Source of the DNA: Phragmites australis
Taxonomy: Eukaryota > Streptophyta > Magnoliopsida > Poales > Poaceae
Reading direction: 5' to 3'
DNA length: 64,000 nucleotides
NCBI RefSeq assembly: GCF_958298935.1
Contig: NC_084921.1
Span: forward strand, 46,657,001 to 46,721,000
The translations under genes and the position numbers were made by a program. Positions 60,043 to 64,000 of this stretch are shown here, piece after piece (position 1 is the first letter of the stretch; each line of letters opens with the position of its first letter). The notes below the pieces were generated by a model that did no database searches, was not told where the DNA came from, and saw only the letters and a list, made by a program, of their open reading frames with translations.

Positions 60043-60304
60043 TCATTTCAAAAAAGGTAAATCAAGTGTCAAGCTAATCAATCAACCCATGAGTCGCCGC
60101 GACACCAAGGTAATTAACTAGAGAGCACGCAAGAAAACCTCAGTCCAAGGTAGTATTCACTAGGGCATCACCTGATACGCCGAGGTAGCAGCTCCGAAGA
60201 CGAAACCTTGGGGTGAAGTCGCTCCTCGTGAAGCCAAGAACGGGAGCCGCTCCCTCGGCGTAGAGGAGAAGCAGGAGGGAGAAGGCGGCAATGGCGGCAG
60301 CCAT

Positions 60305-60939
60305 TTTTAATAATATTAATTTAATGAAAAAACGAAAAAAATAATATGTATTTTGGAAAAATTACGGAAATAGTACTGAAAATACATATTATTTTTGTAA
60401 TTTTCCATTACATTAGTATTACTTAAAAAAACTTCCACACCACGTTGCAACGATGGCATTTGCGACGAAGGTACGCACGATGATTTCCTGAAATTCAGTG
60501 TGGGAGGGAACTAGGTGGCGACTCTGGTCTCCTGGCCCTGACTCTGTATGAGATTTTGCTCCCGCTCTCCTCTTATTTTGGGGCTTCTGGCTTGGTTCCT
60601 ATTCTTATTCTTTTCTTAGGGTCATATTTAGCATAGTTCGAGATTTAGATTCTCTATAGAAAAAAAAAACATAGCACCCAAATATTGTATTTTGGGACTA
60701 TGTGTCTAAAACGGCAAGTATTTACAATTGAAGAGAGTAGTTACATGAATGTTTTCCATTTATATGAATTGTTGGTAGTTATATGTGCATCAACATGCTA
60801 AGTTCGGATGCTCAACAGACATGAATGCATAATGATGCCACAAAATAGACCGCCCTATCTATCCTACGTGGCAAGAAAGATATGTTCTTCTTTTTTAAAG
60901 ATATCTAAATGAGTCGTGTAACATGGATCAGTCCGAGGC
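60305..60939. other. Flank upstream of the beta-glucosidase pseudogene
   Basis: A fold-back of about 45 bp at 60,310-60,430 (AATACTAATGTAATGGAAAA in one direction, TTTAATGAAAAAACG in the other, around TATGTATTTT and AAATACATATTATTTT) resembles a short AT-rich inverted repeat found in many grass loci. No gene seen. Confidence 0.4.
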
Positions 60940-61456
60940 ACGATATTATTGACACAGCTCAAGTACGACACGACGGCTAATGGGTCGGGCCGGCACGGAA
61001 CAACGACTTGAGTCATGCCGGGGTTGGAGCCGCGACACGACGGGCCGGCACAGCACGACCTGTTTAACTGTTCATATTTTTGTAGTATTTTATATAATTT
61101 ATTTAGATCTAATACCATATAGGATATGTGGTGCAATGGTAGTGTGTTTGACTCTCAAGTAGAAGGTCGGGGTGTAATTCCGAGTGAAAGCAAGTTTTTG
61201 TGATTTTTTTCAATTTTCTGCAGATTGACGGGCTGACGGGCCAAAAAAAATCATCGGGCCTACCGTGTCACGGGCCAGCATGGCACAACCCGATTTTAAA
61301 TAGGCTGTGCCTGGGCTGAAGTCGCAGCACGTGGGCTAGCACGACACGACCCGTTTAGCTAACGGGTCTAAATGGACCGTACCTAAACGGATCGTACCTC
61401 AATGGGCTCGTGCCGTGCCGTACCGTGCCGGACTGTCCGTTTGGCCATCTATGCTT
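60940..61456. mobile_element. hAT-like GC-rich repeat (GGGCCGGCACGG type)
   Basis: Dense GGGCCGGCACGG / CGTGCCGTGCCG motifs at both sides, ending CCGTTTGGCCATCTATG, which reversed reads CATAGATGGCCAAACGG, a start typical of grass hAT repeats. The left terminus is not found. The AT-rich centre contains the tRNA-like sequence at 61,122. Confidence 0.55.
61122..61193 (+). pseudogene. tRNA-Trp-like sequence, decayed
   Basis: GGATATGTGGTGCAATGGTA closely follows the 5' half of plant nuclear tRNA-Trp (acceptor, D arm and box A), then GTTTGACTCT at the anticodon stem and GAAGGTCGGGG into the T arm. The anticodon loop would show CTC, stem pairs are disrupted and box B is degraded (GTAATTCC for GTTCGATTCC). 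It is therefore a tRNA-derived relic, not a working tRNA. Confidence 0.5.
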
Positions 61457-62526
61457 CTTCTTAACACCTGTAAGCATTGCATAAAAGGATAGCTGACAGT
61501 TGACGTGTACAGGTTGGCACATCAAAACGAAATCGCTGAATTCATAGGTATTGAGGTCATGACGACTTCAATCCCCAGCGAGCCATAGGATTCCGTATGG
61601 ATGGATAAGATTTTGATGCTACAATAAAATATATAGTGTGTAAATACTATTCAATTTTAAAGGACTATAGTAACTTTCACGTATAAATGTTATAAGGGAA
61701 ATAGATAAAGAAAGATCATATTCTTTAAGCGCCTAAATTTGATTTTTTTTTTCTTCAAATGACGGCTATGATCTGGCTTATAGCCGTCTTTAACCTCTCG
61801 CCTGTGTCTGTCTCGTCCCATCTCTAACTGTCTTCGATAGCGTTCTCGTCGTCAGATCCACATCCACCACCCTCGCCACACTAACCTAACAGATTTGTGC
61901 TCCCTCACCCCATCTTGTCCACCGGCCATCCTTCGCTGTCTACGGTTAATGGACCCTACTACCTTACTGCCCTATTTTCACGCTTGTATCCTCTGTCGAA
62001 CCGGCCTATCTCATCTGGAGCTTTCTGTGAAATTAACGACAAAGGAACCCTAAAATTAATCCTTCACCGGAAACTCTCGCCGGCGCGTGTAGGAAGCGTG
62101 ATAGACAAATGGTGCATTAGACCGTTAGCTGATGGAATGGTACTTTACTTGCTTTGGTTTCTTTCAGGAAATCAATTTGGCGTCACGACGCCGTCAAAAC
62201 CTTTTCCCAAGTTAAAAAAAAACTCCCGAACCCGGCGGCTTCGAGCCACTAATCCCCAAAGCCTTTTTTCTCGCTTCGCCTTCCCTTCTTCCATCCCCCC
62301 TCTATCGAAGGAGCTCGCCGTCGCCGCCATTCGCATTCGCCTCCTCCTCCCGTCCGCTAAACCCTAGCCGCCGACCCCTCCAATCCCCCCATCAGCGCCC
62401 GAATCGCGGTCCCAATCGAGCTAGGGCTCGCCAATTTTGGACCGAGCCCGTTGAAATTTTGGTCGGCTTATTGGGTGAATCCTTCGACTTTTTTTTGAGG
62501 GGATTTATTGCTTTCTCCGGTGGGGA
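61457..62526. other. Promoter and 5' UTR region of the ArfGAP gene
   Basis: The last 300 bp are CT-rich and include AAACCCTAGCCGCC (62,358) and GAGCTAGGGCTCGCC, typical of plant leaders with telo-box-like AAACCCTA. An open frame at 61,897-62,367 lacks a domain and is treated as chance. Confidence 0.5.
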
Positions 62527-64000
62527 ATGGGGAGCCGGAGGGAGGAGGAGAGGAACGAGAAGATTATCCGCGGCCTCATGAAGCTGCCGCCCAACCGCAA
62601 GTGCATCAATTGCAACAGTGTGGTAACCTCTGTCGCCTGTTGGCTTCATTACTAAGCTGATTGGTGCATCTGTTCTGTTTTGATTCGTGGATCGTTGAAT
62701 GGGATGTCGTTGAATTGGACTGTTGAATGGAATGCTCGGCAGTTAGCTCAGATTTGCGAAGATTAATATAGTTTGTTATGAACTTTGGTTCGTCGGTCCA
62801 TTTGTTCAAGGTGCAGCTGTTGGTTAAATGATGTTAATGGTTGCTCCTTTGTTTTTTCGGTTTTTGATCATAATGAATTCGTTGTTATTACTTTTGATCA
62901 TTAGTGTTTTGATCTATAGGGAAGGGACGTGGTCCGTAGGTTACTTTGGATTGAGAAACTCTTAAATGTTGCTGCCATTTTGTAATAAACGATTGCTGGA
63001 TTGGTCTGTTGATACTTAGTTTTTCATTTATTTAGAGCTCCTTACTGATGTCATTACTTTTATCTATTGCTGCTGTTTGTATTTGTTGATGAAGTTGTTT
63101 AGTTGACTGAATAGCTGAAATTTTAGTATTTTTTAAGTGCAATTTTTGTCACCAAGTGCAATTTCTTCCATTGATTAAATGTTATTGAACCCTACCTTTG
63201 CTGTGCTGCATTAAATATAATCGGTGCCACATTTTGTTTCAGTTACCTGTCCAAGTGATGTTAGATATCATTCTCGAATCACACAAGTGCCTTTTGTTTT
63301 GTTTCAGGGGCCACAATATGTATGTACCAATTTCTGGACCTTCGTATGCCTGTCATGCAGTGGAATTCAGTGAGTATTTTGTCTCCTGCTGTTTTTCAGC
63401 TGCTTTCCTTCTTCCCTTTTTTTTTATCTTGCAATTCGCCTATTAGTTATATTCAGTATTAACTTTTGCAAGAAAATGTGTGATTTGGTATTTGATGCTT
63501 CAAACAAGGCATATCATAAGACTGTGCCTGAGAAGAAAAAAATGAAATGGTATTTTCTGTTCCCCAGACATCGACACATAGCTGAAAATCTTCATCTAAG
63601 GTTTATCACATTATGTTCTAGCTAATCTTACTCCTAATGGAATTTTCTGTCTTGTCATTATAGAACTCTACTCTTTGGATATTTTGCTTGCACATACAAT
63701 CAGTTTTCCCTTGGAGAAACAGATAACCGTTTTTGTTAGCTATGCTTGATTACTGTGCTTTTAATCCTGTTGTCTTTTCTTGATATTACATTTTTAACTT
63801 CTTGTGGTGTGATATGCAGCCGTGAGTTTACTCACCGTGTTAAGTCGGTGTCAATGTCCAAATTTACTACCCAGGAAGTGCGGGCTCTTGAACAGGGTGG
63901 TAACCAGGTAAAAAAGCACTCACAGCTGTTATATCTTGTTACCTCTAGAGCACCCTGTTCAGCTTTTATGACTTAGAATTGAGGTTGTGGCTGCAGAGAG
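62527..64000 (+). CDS. AGD14: ArfGAP, AGD14-like (5' part, cut by window end)
   Basis: Exons: 62,527-62,622; 63,308-63,369; 63,820-63,907; and a fourth starting at 63,997 after CTGCAG. The frame is continuous: MGSRREEERNEKIIRGLMKL, then the zinc finger CINC-x16-CLSC, SGIHREFTHRVKSVSMSKFT and EVRALEQGGNQ. The cysteine spacing Cx2Cx16Cx2C and the arginine finger in GIHR are the hallmarks of a functional ArfGAP domain, which stimulates GTP hydrolysis on ARF proteins. The start MGSR-EEERNEKIIRGLMKLP matches Arabidopsis AGD14 and its relatives, which have long, low-complexity C-terminal parts; those lie outside the window. The ARF1 gene lies about 10 kb upstream on the same strand. Confidence 0.92.

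Noticed and set aside
61122..61193. Functional tRNA gene
   Set aside because: Anticodon stem pairing is broken and box B is degraded, so it can only be a relic.
61897..62367. 156-residue plus-strand frame before the ArfGAP gene
   Set aside because: Pro/Ser/Leu-rich, overlaps the likely promoter and leader; no domain.

Overview
This is nuclear DNA from a grass (Poaceae), probably a panicoid relative of sorghum, Setaria or maize; the species cannot be fixed from sequence alone. The evidence is GC-rich 5' ends of genes in an AT-rich, transposon-dense background, spliced genes with GT-AG introns, and typical grass LTR retrotransposons, hAT elements and MITEs. I see no prokaryotic operon, CRISPR array or phage. 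I also see no clear new multigene system; the interest lies in gene structure and repeat architecture.

Layout. 1-2,790: palindrome-rich LTR remnant, a coding-like remnant and a perfect 2 x 110-bp tandem duplication. 4,185-5,231 (-): plastid RETICULATA-RELATED membrane protein. 5,799-17,527 (-): HINT1-type HIT-domain hydrolase whose first exon lies about 9.7 kb from its second; that intron holds a Copia LTR/gag remnant, a hAT MITE, Tourist-like MITEs and other repeats, and the last exon carries a 2-nt deletion. 18,832-21,622 (-): group A bZIP (ABI5-like/AREB3 type). 22,675-26,226: a decayed hAT transposon with target-site duplication. 27,600-43,720: a transposon-only region with MITEs, two copies of one LTR family, a reverse-oriented Copia element with both LTRs, and an inverted-repeat element.

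44,535-47,097 (+): WRINKLED1-like double-AP2 factor with the 9-nt micro-exon. 49,972-52,285 (+): ARF1 small GTPase. 53,292-55,787 (-): ESCRT-II subunit VPS36. 57,166-60,304 (-): beta-glucosidase (GH1) pseudogene with several lesions. About 60,940-61,455: hAT-like repeat containing a decayed tRNA-Trp-like sequence. 62,527-64,000 (+): 5' part of an AGD14-type ArfGAP, cut by the window end.

The right 14 kb therefore holds three membrane-traffic genes (ARF1, VPS36, ArfGAP); this is most likely chance, since plant genes are rarely clustered by function. Two transcription factors (ABI5-like, WRI1-like) belong to families linked to seed maturation and oil synthesis. All exon borders were read by eye from splice consensus and family conservation and have not been checked against transcripts.
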